A DNA stretch of 64,000 nt from JBBQNY01 sp038255255 (lineage in GTDB: Bacteria > Pseudomonadota > Gammaproteobacteria > Xanthomonadales > Ahniellaceae), in assembly GCA_038255255.1 (NCBI GenBank), contig JBBSLL010000003.1:1-64000 (forward strand). Direction: 5' to 3'. The position numbers and the translations under genes were made by a program. Positions 9,154-16,793 of this stretch are shown here, in pieces. Numbering within the stretch: position 1 is the first letter of the stretch; each line of letters opens with the position of its first letter. The notes beneath the pieces were generated by a model. It had not been told where the DNA came from. It did no database searches and saw nothing but the letters and a program-made list of their open reading frames with translations.

Positions 9154-10287
9154 CTAGAGCACGGCGACGGGATACGAGCCGAGGACCCGCACCCGGGTGG
9201 CGTGCGCACCCAGGGCTGCGATCGCGTCGGCCACTCCACGATCCTGCACGTGCCCGGAAATGTCGATGAAAAACGCGTACTGCCAACGACCCTGGTGCGA
9301 TGGGCGCGATTCGATGCGGTTCATGCTCACGCCATTCGCGGCGAACGGGCTCAGCAGGTTGAACAACGCGCCGGGCTGGTCATCGACATGCACCAGCAGC
9401 GAAGTGCGATCGTTGCCGCAGGGCGGGAAATACTCGCGACCGAGCACGAGGAACCGCGTGGTGTTGTCAGGCCGGTCCTCGATCGGCCCGGCAACCGACT
9501 TGAGCCCGTATACGTGGCCCGCCGCCTCGCCGGCGATCGCAGCCGCATCATCTGCGTTGCGCGCGCGGCGCGCGGCCTCGGCGTTGCTGGCGAGCGGCGT
9601 CAGTTCCGCCTCCGGAAGGTTCTGCCTCAACCATGACTTGCACTGCGCCAGCGACTGGGGATGCGAGTACACGCGCTCGATATCCTCGATTCGACCACTG
9701 CGCGAAAGCAGAAACTGGTGCACGCGCAGTTCGACCTCACCGCAGATCTTGAGGCTCGAAGTCAGGAACATGTCGAGTGTCGACTGGATCGTGCCCTGCC
9801 CGGAATTTTCCACAGGCACCACGCCGAAGTCGGCGTTGCCGCTTTCGACCTCCTCAAACACCTCCTCGATCGAGGAGAGCGGCAGACCGTGGGACGAATG
9901 CCCGAAGTGTTTGCGCACCGCCTGTTCGCTGAAGGTTCCGCGCGGCCCCAGGAACCCGATCTTGAGCGGCTCCTGTTGCGCCAGGCACGCCGACATCACT
10001 TCGCGGAACAGCCGTACCAGCACTTCGTCGCTGAGGGGCCCTTCGTTGCGGTCGACCACCATGCGCATGACCTGCGCCTCGCGTTCAGGGCGGTAGTAGT
10101 CGATCGCGGCCTTGAGGGGCCCCTTTGCCTTGCCGACCTGGCCGGCGAAGCGCGCCCGCTCCTGGATGAGTTCCTGGATCTGCCGATCGATCCCATCGAT
10201 CCGCGCACGCACTTCATCGAGTGCCTCTGCGCGCGGCGTGGTCGTTGCGGGGGTCCGGCTGCGCGGGGAGGCCCCCGGCTTCTTCAT
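9154..10287 (-). CDS. pheA: Bifunctional chorismate mutase/prephenate dehydratase (P-protein)
   Basis: Converts chorismate to prephenate and then to phenylpyruvate in phenylalanine synthesis. The 377 residues split into an AroQ-type chorismate mutase (about 20-105), a prephenate dehydratase domain (about 108-285, with LGPRGTFSEQAVRKHFG and the catalytic TTRF motif) and a C-terminal ACT domain with the phenylalanine-binding ESRP motif, which implies feedback inhibition by phenylalanine. The first 18 residues are a basic, Ser/Pro/Thr-rich extension. The start overlaps the serA stop by one base (TGATG). Confidence 0.96.
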   Translation of the reverse strand: MKKPGASPRSRTPATTTPRAEALDEVRARIDGIDRQIQELIQERARFAGQVGKAKGPLKAAIDYYRPEREAQVMRMVVDRNEGPLSDEVLVRLFREVMSACLAQQEPLKIGFLGPRGTFSEQAVRKHFGHSSHGLPLSSIEEVFEEVESGNADFGVVPVENSGQGTIQSTLDMFLTSSLKICGEVELRVHQFLLSRSGRIEDIERVYSHPQSLAQCKSWLRQNLPEAELTPLASNAEAARRARNADDAAAIAGEAAGHVYGLKSVAGPIEDRPDNTTRFLVLGREYFPPCGNDRTSLLVHVDDQPGALFNLLSPFAANGVSMNRIESRPSHQGRWQYAFFIDISGHVQDRGVADAIAALGAHATRVRVLGSYPVAVL

Positions 10288-11474
10288 CAGAGGGCTCGTA
10301 CCGACAGCACGCCCTCGATGTCGCAGAGATCGCGGATGGCTTCCGGCGGAATCGGCGAGTCGACGTCGACGAGGTTGTAGGCCAGTTCGCCGCGCGAGGC
10401 ATTATGCATCTGCGCGATGTTCACCTGGTTGGCGCCGAGCACGTGGGAAATCTGCCCGATCATGTTCGGTACGTTGCGATTCGCGATCGCGAGTCGCGCG
10501 CGACCCGCACGCGACATGCGCAGCCGCGGGAAGTTGACGCTGTGCCCGATGTTGCCATTTTCGAGGAACTCCCGCAGGTCGTCTGCAACCATCACGGCGC
10601 AGTTCTCCTCGGCCTCAGCCGTCGACGCTCCCAGGTGCGGCAACGCGATGATGCGGGGATCCTCGAGCCGGTCCTTGAGCGGGAAGTCGGTGACGTAGCG
10701 GTCAAGGCCGCCAGCGTCGAGGGCTGAACGCAATGCGGTCTCGTCGATAATCCCGGAACGCGAGAAGTTGAGCAGCACCGCATCGGATTTGAGATGCGCG
10801 AGCGCTTCGGCATTGATCAAGCCGCGGGTCGCCTCGACCAGCGGGACATGCACGGATACGAAGTCGCTGCGCGACAGGAGATCGGCGAGATCGGCGGCCT
10901 TGCCGACCTCCGCGGACAAGGCCCAGGCGCCCTCCACCGTCATGTGCGGGTCGAAGCCGATGACCTTCATGCCGAGCGCGTACGCCGCGTTGGCAACGCG
11001 TACGCCGATTGCGCCAAGACCCACAACACCGAGCGTGCGACCGGAGAGCTCGCGGCCGGCGAAGTGCTTCTTGTTTTCCTCCATGGCGGCCTCGGCATCC
11101 TCGACAGTACCGAGTGTCCTCACGAAGGCCAGCGCGCCCGGAAGGTTTCGCGCGGCGAGGAGCATGCCGGCCACCACAAGTTCCTTGACTGCATTCGCAT
11201 TGGCGCCGGGCGCGTTGAACACGGGAACGCCGCGTGCCGAGAGCGCGGCGACCGGAATGTTGTTGGTGCCTGCCCCGGCGCGCGCCACGGCCTTGACCGA
11301 TTTCGCGATGGGCTCGCGGTGGAGGTCCGCCGAACGGACCAGCAACGCGTCGGGCTCGCTCAAGGTCGCGCCTACCTCGAATCGTGGCGACGGAAACCTT
11401 TCAAGGCCAATCGCGGCAATGGCGTTGAGAGTGCTGATGCGGTAACGCAGTGGTTCGCTCATCGATTCGTTCAC
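10287..11474 (-). CDS. serA: D-3-phosphoglycerate dehydrogenase
   Basis: Oxidises 3-phosphoglycerate to 3-phosphohydroxypyruvate, the first step of serine synthesis. It has 395 residues. The Rossmann motif GVVGLGAIGVRVANAAYALG is in the middle, the catalytic His is in LPHLGASTAEAEEN, and a C-terminal ACT domain (from about residue 325, RNVPNMIGQISHVLG) suggests serine regulation. The start is GTG 11474, overlapping the serC stop (GTGA); an in-frame ATG at 11462 is also possible. It sits directly between serC and pheA, whereas in most gammaproteobacteria serC is followed immediately by pheA. Confidence 0.93.
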   Translation of the reverse strand: MNESMSEPLRYRISTLNAIAAIGLERFPSPRFEVGATLSEPDALLVRSADLHREPIAKSVKAVARAGAGTNNIPVAALSARGVPVFNAPGANANAVKELVVAGMLLAARNLPGALAFVRTLGTVEDAEAAMEENKKHFAGRELSGRTLGVVGLGAIGVRVANAAYALGMKVIGFDPHMTVEGAWALSAEVGKAADLADLLSRSDFVSVHVPLVEATRGLINAEALAHLKSDAVLLNFSRSGIIDETALRSALDAGGLDRYVTDFPLKDRLEDPRIIALPHLGASTAEAEENCAVMVADDLREFLENGNIGHSVNFPRLRMSRAGRARLAIANRNVPNMIGQISHVLGANQVNIAQMHNASRGELAYNLVDVDSPIPPEAIRDLCDIEGVLSVRAL

Positions 11475-12559
11475 CCGTGACGTTTCGCGAAGTCAGCCAT
11501 GAAGGAGGTCAGTGCCTCGACTCCTTCCACCGGCATCGCGTTGTACAACGAAGCGCGCATGCCGCCGACCGCGCGATGGCCCTTGAGCGAAAGCAGCCCC
11601 GCCTGCTCCGAGTCGAGCAGGAAAACCTTGTCGAGGGAACTGTCGCGCAGCACGAACGGAATGTTCATCCGCGAGCGCGCAGCCACGGCGACCGGATTCG
11701 AATAGAAACCCCCGCTTCCGTCGATCGCTGCGTAGAGGATGTCCGCCTTGCGCTGGTTGCGCGCCCCGATCTCCTTCAACCCACCTTCGGCCTCCAGCCA
11801 CTCGAAGACGAGTCCCGCGAGATACCACGCGAAGGTGTTCGGCGTGTTCAGCATGGAATCGCTGTCGGATTGCGCCTTGTAGCTGAAGATCGCCGGCAGC
11901 GAATCGGGCGCGCGTTCCAGCAGGTCATCGCGCACGATGAGAAGCACGAGTCCTGAAGGGCCGATATTCTTCTGCGCGCCGGCGTAGATCACGCCGAAAC
12001 GCTCGATATCCAGCGGCCGCGAGAGGATGGTGGAAGACGCATCCGCCACCAGCGGAAGCGGGCCCACCTGCGGAATCGCGTGAAACTCGACGCCATGGAT
12101 GGTTTCGTTCGGCGTGTAGTGAACATACGCCGCGCCGGGATCGAACTCGACCGCCGAAAGATCCGGAATGCTTCGGAAGGCATCATCGACGCTGCTCGCG
12201 ACCACCCTCACCTCGCAAACCCTGCGAGCTTCCGCGACTGCCTTTTCTCCCCAATGTCCGGTCACGATGTAATCGGTTGAACGGCCGCTGGCGAGGTTCA
12301 TCGGGATCTGCGCGAAGTGCTGGGTCGCGCCGCCCTGCAGGAACAGCACGCGATAGTGGTCGGGGACAGCGAGCAGGCGCCGCAGGGACTGCTCCGCAGC
12401 CGCCGCGCATTCGACGAACTCCCGGCCGCGGTGGCTCACCTCCATCACGGAAGCGCGCGCCCCACCCCATTCGAGCATCTCGGACTGTGCGCGGCGCAAC
12501 ACCGGTTCGGGTAGTGCGGCCGGGCCGGCACTGAAGTTGTACGCTCGGGTCACTCGCAT
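11471..12559 (-). CDS. serC: Phosphoserine aminotransferase
   Basis: PLP enzyme that transaminates 3-phosphohydroxypyruvate to phosphoserine and also acts in the DXP-dependent pyridoxal phosphate pathway. It has 362 residues, the family norm. The N-terminal YNFSAGPAALPEPVL signature and the PLP-lysine motif YAGAQKNIGPSG are present. The frame is open to 12769, but MRVTRAYNFSAGPA at 12559 is preceded by an AGGGAG ribosome-binding site and is clearly the start. It is the first gene of the serC-serA-pheA-hisC-aroA cluster, whose members all overlap or nearly touch. gyrA, often upstream of serC, is not here. Confidence 0.96.
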   Translation of the reverse strand: MRVTRAYNFSAGPAALPEPVLRRAQSEMLEWGGARASVMEVSHRGREFVECAAAAEQSLRRLLAVPDHYRVLFLQGGATQHFAQIPMNLASGRSTDYIVTGHWGEKAVAEARRVCEVRVVASSVDDAFRSIPDLSAVEFDPGAAYVHYTPNETIHGVEFHAIPQVGPLPLVADASSTILSRPLDIERFGVIYAGAQKNIGPSGLVLLIVRDDLLERAPDSLPAIFSYKAQSDSDSMLNTPNTFAWYLAGLVFEWLEAEGGLKEIGARNQRKADILYAAIDGSGGFYSNPVAVAARSRMNIPFVLRDSSLDKVFLLDSEQAGLLSLKGHRAVGGMRASLYNAMPVEGVEALTSFMADFAKRHG

Positions 12560-12722
12560 GCTCCCTGAAATATCGAGCGCAGCATGCCGCAGCGCAACAT
12601 TCGGCACAACCAATGCGTTCGTCCGGCGCATGCGTCGTTTGCGCAGGGTTGCGATGGTGCTGTCAGGTAAGGCTACTCGCGCTCCGCAGCGCCCTGGCCT
12701 TGTACAACCGCTAACGGCTTGC

Positions 12723-13598
12723 CTACGCTGCGCTGCCGTGCAGGAACAGCATGGCCAATGCGGCGGCAATCAGTGCCCCGGCCAGGATCAGGAGCCACGG
12801 ACTCGCCGCCGGCGCTGAAGCTGACGTGTCTGCGGACGACTCGGGTGGGGGCGGCGTTGCCCCGGCAACGTCTGCCGCCGTGATCGCACGCAGGGTCTGC
12901 GTGATCAGTACCGGGGACGCCGCGGGCGGAGCCGCGGGACGCGCCTTGCCGCGCGCAGGCAGGCCGGGCGCTTCGAGAAGGAACCTGTCCTGGCGAAACG
13001 TGATCTGGTCCCCGCTGTGCAGCGTCGCGTCTGTGCGCATGACGCCGTTCACTTCGAATTCCGATCGCCCGTCGACGCTGCGCAAATAAGCGCCTTCCGG
13101 TGCGATTTCGATACGCGCGTGCTTGGGCGCCAGCGCACTGTCGTCCTCGAGAACGACGTCGCAGCCAGAGTCCCGGCCGATGACCAGTGGCTGCAGTAGC
13201 GGGATCGCGCGACCGTAATTGCGGCCCGACAAACCACGTAGTGCAACGCGCGAACCGGCGCCGAATTCCTGCGGGGAGTCCGCGGCATTTGCGCCGGCAG
13301 GCTTCAGCACTGAATCGTCAGCCGGCTTGACGGCGATGCGGACCTGGTCGACCGATATCACGTCGCCGCCGCGCACCAGCGCAAGGTCGATGACCGGTCG
13401 CGCATTCAGGTGGGTCCATGCGTCGCGCGCATGCACCCGCAGGATCACGCCGCGGTTGTCGACCAGGAGGCTCGCGTGGTGCGGCCGGATACCGTCGCCC
13501 GCAAGGACGACCTCGTTGTCCGCGGCAGCGCCGATCCGAATTTCGCCCGGAGCCAGCTTGACGTCGGCATGCTCACCATTGGGAAAGCTCAAACGCAC
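12723..13598 (-). CDS. Membrane protein with two FHA domains
   Basis: A 291-residue protein with two forkhead-associated-like modules. The first is about residues 15-95 (IRIGAAADNEVVLAGDGIRPHHASL) and the second about 135-210 (VIGRDSGCDVVLEDDSALAPKHARI). A Pro/Ala-rich linker and one C-terminal membrane helix (about 266-287) follow. FHA domains bind phosphothreonine, so it may dock phosphoproteins at the inner membrane; partner and substrate are unknown. The start is GTG 13598. A Ser/Thr kinase gene lies 24 kb away in this window, but a functional link is only inference. It is a separate unit upstream of serC, with 163 bp between. Confidence 0.8.
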   Translation of the reverse strand: MRLSFPNGEHADVKLAPGEIRIGAAADNEVVLAGDGIRPHHASLLVDNRGVILRVHARDAWTHLNARPVIDLALVRGGDVISVDQVRIAVKPADDSVLKPAGANAADSPQEFGAGSRVALRGLSGRNYGRAIPLLQPLVIGRDSGCDVVLEDDSALAPKHARIEIAPEGAYLRSVDGRSEFEVNGVMRTDATLHSGDQITFRQDRFLLEAPGLPARGKARPAAPPAASPVLITQTLRAITAADVAGATPPPPESSADTSASAPAASPWLLILAGALIAAALAMLFLHGSAA

Positions 13599-13739
13599 AA
13601 GGAGGCTCCAACCAGGCGCCGCATCGACTCTAGCAAAGCGCGAGCCCGCGCAGGGGGAAACTGCACGCGAGTGCTGCGGTCCTCATGCCTCATGCCGTAT
13701 CCTCCCCCTGCCCGGCACATCCGACGCGGAACATCCTCC

Positions 13740-14024
13740 ATGGCACGTATCCTCGTCAAGCGTGAACATAGCAAGACTCTTGCCGATTCGCGCAAGGCGG
13801 TGGAACGTGTTGCGAAGAAGTTGGCCGAAAAGTTCGACGTCACGTACGAATGGGACGGCGATACCCTGCTGTTCCAGCGAATGGGAGTCAAGGGGACGAT
13901 CGCACTCGTCCCGGGTCTGGTCGAGGTGGTTGCGGAGCTGGGGTTCCTCTTCGGCGCTTTGCGCAATACCGTCGAGAACGAGATCGAGCGCTATCTGGAC
14001 AAGGAGTTCGGCAAGCGCGGCTGA
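13740..14024 (+). CDS. Polyhydroxyalkanoic acid system family protein
   Basis: A 94-residue protein resembling the small PHA-granule-region family: an N-terminal VKREHSKTLADSRKAVERVA helix, the WDGDTLLFQRMGVKGTI core and a C-terminal LGFLFGALRNTVENEIERYL helix. Family members are found with PHA synthase and phasin genes, but their biochemical role is poorly defined. The ATG at 13740 is the only sensible start because upstream in-frame sequence would overlap the divergent FHA gene. It ends one base before the convergent FFLxDLYG-motif gene. No PHA synthase is in the window. Confidence 0.75.
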   Translation: MARILVKREHSKTLADSRKAVERVAKKLAEKFDVTYEWDGDTLLFQRMGVKGTIALVPGLVEVVAELGFLFGALRNTVENEIERYLDKEFGKRG

Positions 14025-14025
14025 C

Positions 14026-14730
14026 CTAGCGGAACGGGTCCGGGTCGCCGTTGCAGAGATTTGCGAGCGCGGTTGCCTCGCGGTCGGCAATCGTGGAGAG
14101 AAACTCCCTGCCTTGCCCCTGCATGGCGTTGCAGGCGCTGAAACCGGTTTCCAGGAACTGCTGCATGCGTTCGAGCCCCGCTGCCCTGGCTGGCGAGCGG
14201 GCGAGTTTGAGGAGCGCGCCCAGCAGTGGATTGCTCGCCAGGCGGTCGAGCTCGTTACCCACCCAGAGCAGCAGACGAAGCTGGGTCTCCCGCTGCTCGC
14301 GCGTCCCGGAGGCACGGTAGGCTTGCCCATAACGCTGGACGTCTACGCGCGGCCGCCCCTCGTATGAATGCTCAAGTGTCGCAGCCGTCGCCAGGTCGAG
14401 CTGATGTGTCAGCAGGTCGAGTTCGAGCGCGCCGGCCACCACCTCGAGAAGTTTGGCCGGCAACCAGCGGCGCATCGTCGGCAGGATCCTGACCACGTCC
14501 CGGTCGCGCCATGCAACGTCCTGCTCACCGTAGAGGTCCTGGAGAAAGAACCGGGTCGCCCTGCTGAACCTCGGGTCCCGCTGGAGATCGGCGTACGACC
14601 GCGCCAGGCGATCGGCCTGCCAACGCTGCAGGGCTGGCAGCCACGCCGAGCGGTTGCGGGGATCGAGATCGGGGTCGCGCGCCAGCCGGAGCGCAGACGC
14701 GAGGTCCTCGATGCGATGTGCGTGGTTCAT
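14026..14730 (-). CDS. Uncharacterised protein with an FFLxDLYG motif
   Basis: A 234-residue soluble protein with no signal peptide or membrane segment. It is predicted to be mostly helical and rich in Arg and Leu. The clearest feature is SRATRFFLQDLYGEQDVAWRD near residues 55-80. This resembles a conserved proteobacterial family recognised by an FFLEELY-type motif; I know of no biochemical function. The frame stays open to 15336, but the start is most likely ATG 14730, because beyond that it would run through the divergent patatin gene. The 120-bp gap to that gene is probably a shared promoter region. Confidence 0.7.
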   Translation of the reverse strand: MNHAHRIEDLASALRLARDPDLDPRNRSAWLPALQRWQADRLARSYADLQRDPRFSRATRFFLQDLYGEQDVAWRDRDVVRILPTMRRWLPAKLLEVVAGALELDLLTHQLDLATAATLEHSYEGRPRVDVQRYGQAYRASGTREQRETQLRLLLWVGNELDRLASNPLLGALLKLARSPARAAGLERMQQFLETGFSACNAMQGQGREFLSTIADREATALANLCNGDPDPFR

Positions 14731-14850
14731 GGGATCCGGATCGGACAACCTCTCGTCGAGCTTAACGCCGGACTGTGGTGGCCGACGTCCCTGCCTCGCC
14801 CGACCCTCGCGCCGCACTACAATCCGGCCTCGCCTTCGTCGCCTGCATCC

Positions 14851-16131
14851 ATGCTGATTGTGCAAACCGGCGCTTCCTCGAAGCGCGCCCATCGATCGAA
14901 GGTCGGAATCGCCATTGCGGGCGGCGGACCGGTGGGGGGCATGTACGAGGTGGGCGCGCTGTGCGCGCTCGATCAGGCGCTCGACGGCTGCGACCTGACG
15001 CGCCTCGACGTGTATGTCGGCGTGAGCTCCGGCGCCTTCCTGGCGGCGGGACTCGCCAACGGAATCGATACGGACGAAATCTGCCGGATCTTCATCACCG
15101 GCGACGCCGCGAATGTCAATTTTCGGCCCGAACTTTTCTTGAAGCCGGCATTCGGTGAATACGCCAGGCGGATGCGTGCCGCGCCCAGCGTGCTCGGCTC
15201 CTGGCTCGGCGATTGCCTGCGCCATCCCCTGAGCCACGGCTGGACGGACATCTTCGGGCGGCTGGGCGCGCTGGTGCCCGCGGGGCTGTTCGACAACGAC
15301 CCGATCGACGTGTACCTGCGCCGTGTCTTTGCCCACTACGGACGCAGCAACGATTTCCGGGAACTACCCCGGCGGCTCTTCGTGGTGGCCGTGGAACTCG
15401 ACACAGGCGAAGTCGTGCGCTTCGGCGCGCCGGGATTCGACCACGTGCCGATCTCGCGCGCCGTGCAGGCGAGTGCCGCACTGCCTGGCCTATACCCACC
15501 CGTCGAAATCGATGGCCGGCACTACGTGGACGGAGCGCTGCGCCGGACCCTGCATGCCTCCGTCGCCATGGCGGATGGGGCCGATCTGGTGATCGCCCTC
15601 AATCCCCTCGTGCCATTCGACGCGGCAGGACATTCGTCGGCGACGAGCCGCCGCCCAAATGGCGAGCCCGCCAAGCTGACGGCAAGCGGCTTGCCGGCGG
15701 TGCTTTCGCAGACATTCAGGACGCTGCTGAAATCCCGCATGCAGGTCGGCCTCGAGCAGTATCGCCACCAGTTCCCGCACTCCGATCTTGTCCTTTTCGA
15801 GCCCAACGCGGACGACGGCGAAATGTTCTTCGCCAACGTTTTCAGCTACGACAACCGGCACAGGCTGGCGGAACATGCGTTCCGGTCGACGCTCGCCGAC
15901 CTTCGAAAGCAACGCGACTCGCTCGGCCCGCTGCTCGCAGGACATGGCATCACTTTGCGCACAGCGGTGCTCGACGATCCCCATGCGAGCATCCTGACCG
16001 GCCTGCGCAGCTATCGACCACGCCCCACCGAACAGACACGCAAGCTGCGACGTGCGCTGGACGACCTCGACGTCTCATTGAACGACGCGCCTTCGAAACC
16101 TGGGCGACGCCGCCGGACTGCTGCCGGATGA
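14851..16131 (+). CDS. Patatin-like phospholipase/acyl hydrolase
   Basis: A 426-residue patatin-domain lipid acyl hydrolase. All catalytic elements are visible: the glycine-rich oxyanion loop AIAGGGPVGGMYEVGAL (about residues 19-35), the nucleophile elbow GVSSG (G-x-S-x-G, about residue 59) and the catalytic Asp in YVDGALRR. The C-terminal region is basic and probably helical. There is no signal peptide, so it should be cytosolic or peripherally bound. It lies among storage-lipid genes, which suggests turnover of PHA, wax ester or membrane lipids; the substrate is not determinable. ATG 14851 was chosen because the frame upstream overlaps the divergent gene. Confidence 0.9.
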   Translation: MLIVQTGASSKRAHRSKVGIAIAGGGPVGGMYEVGALCALDQALDGCDLTRLDVYVGVSSGAFLAAGLANGIDTDEICRIFITGDAANVNFRPELFLKPAFGEYARRMRAAPSVLGSWLGDCLRHPLSHGWTDIFGRLGALVPAGLFDNDPIDVYLRRVFAHYGRSNDFRELPRRLFVVAVELDTGEVVRFGAPGFDHVPISRAVQASAALPGLYPPVEIDGRHYVDGALRRTLHASVAMADGADLVIALNPLVPFDAAGHSSATSRRPNGEPAKLTASGLPAVLSQTFRTLLKSRMQVGLEQYRHQFPHSDLVLFEPNADDGEMFFANVFSYDNRHRLAEHAFRSTLADLRKQRDSLGPLLAGHGITLRTAVLDDPHASILTGLRSYRPRPTEQTRKLRRALDDLDVSLNDAPSKPGRRRRTAAG

Positions 16132-16214
16132 CTGGCAGCACGCTTCGCATCGTGTGAGTATTCTATGCACCACGCCCAGCGTGCCGATTCCCCATCCGTG
16201 ACGAGGCCCAAGCC

Positions 16215-16778
16215 ATGACCAAACCCAAGTTCAAGAAAAATGCCGGCGCCTCTGAAGCGAAGTACGACGCGCAGGGCAAGTTGCTCGAGTCGGCGCAGCA
16301 GATCTGGATGGCGGGCCTCGGTGCTTTTGCGCGCGCGCAGGACCAGGGTTCGAAGCTCTTCGATGCGCTGATCCGCGAAGGCCAGACCATAGAATCGCGC
16401 ACCCGGCATTTCACAACCGGCAGGGCCGATGTCGTTCGCGACAAGGTCGAGAACACGGTGAGCAACGTCAAGGAACGCGCGGCAGATACGTGGGATCGCC
16501 TGGAGAAGGTGTTCGAGGATCGCGTGTCGCGTTCACTCACGCGTCTCGGCGTGCCCGGCCGCGAAGAGATGCAGGCGCTCATCGATCGCGTGGAAGCGCT
16601 CAATCGGAGCGTTCGCCAGCAGCAGAATCCTTCGCCCCGCCCGACTCCGGCGTCGTCCCGCAAACCTGCTGCGAAGCCCAGGTCCGCGGCGAAATCGGCC
16701 GCGGGGGGCAAAGCCAAGTCCAAGGCAAAGTCCGGGTCCGCCGCCGGCAGCCGGAAACCGGCCGCGCCGCGCAAATAG
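16215..16778 (+). CDS. Phasin family protein with lysine/alanine/proline-rich tail
   Basis: A 187-residue granule-associated protein. Residues 20-130 form the phasin helix region (QQIWMAGLGAFARAQDQGSK is a typical phasin entry segment), followed by long amphipathic helices. Residues 138-187 are a low-complexity Lys/Ala/Pro/Ser tail of the histone-H1-like kind seen in PhaF, which can tie PHA granules to DNA. It probably coats carbon-storage granules. It converges on the acyl-CoA reductase gene with only 15 bp between their ends. Confidence 0.88.
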   Translation: MTKPKFKKNAGASEAKYDAQGKLLESAQQIWMAGLGAFARAQDQGSKLFDALIREGQTIESRTRHFTTGRADVVRDKVENTVSNVKERAADTWDRLEKVFEDRVSRSLTRLGVPGREEMQALIDRVEALNRSVRQQQNPSPRPTPASSRKPAAKPRSAAKSAAGGKAKSKAKSGSAAGSRKPAAPRK

Positions 16779-16793
16779 TCGTGGGGCTCCGCG

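Noticed and set aside
14731..15336. N-terminal extension of the FFLxDLYG protein to 15336
   Set aside because: The extension would lie antisense within the patatin gene and is low in recognisable sequence. ATG 14730 leaves a sensible divergent promoter gap.
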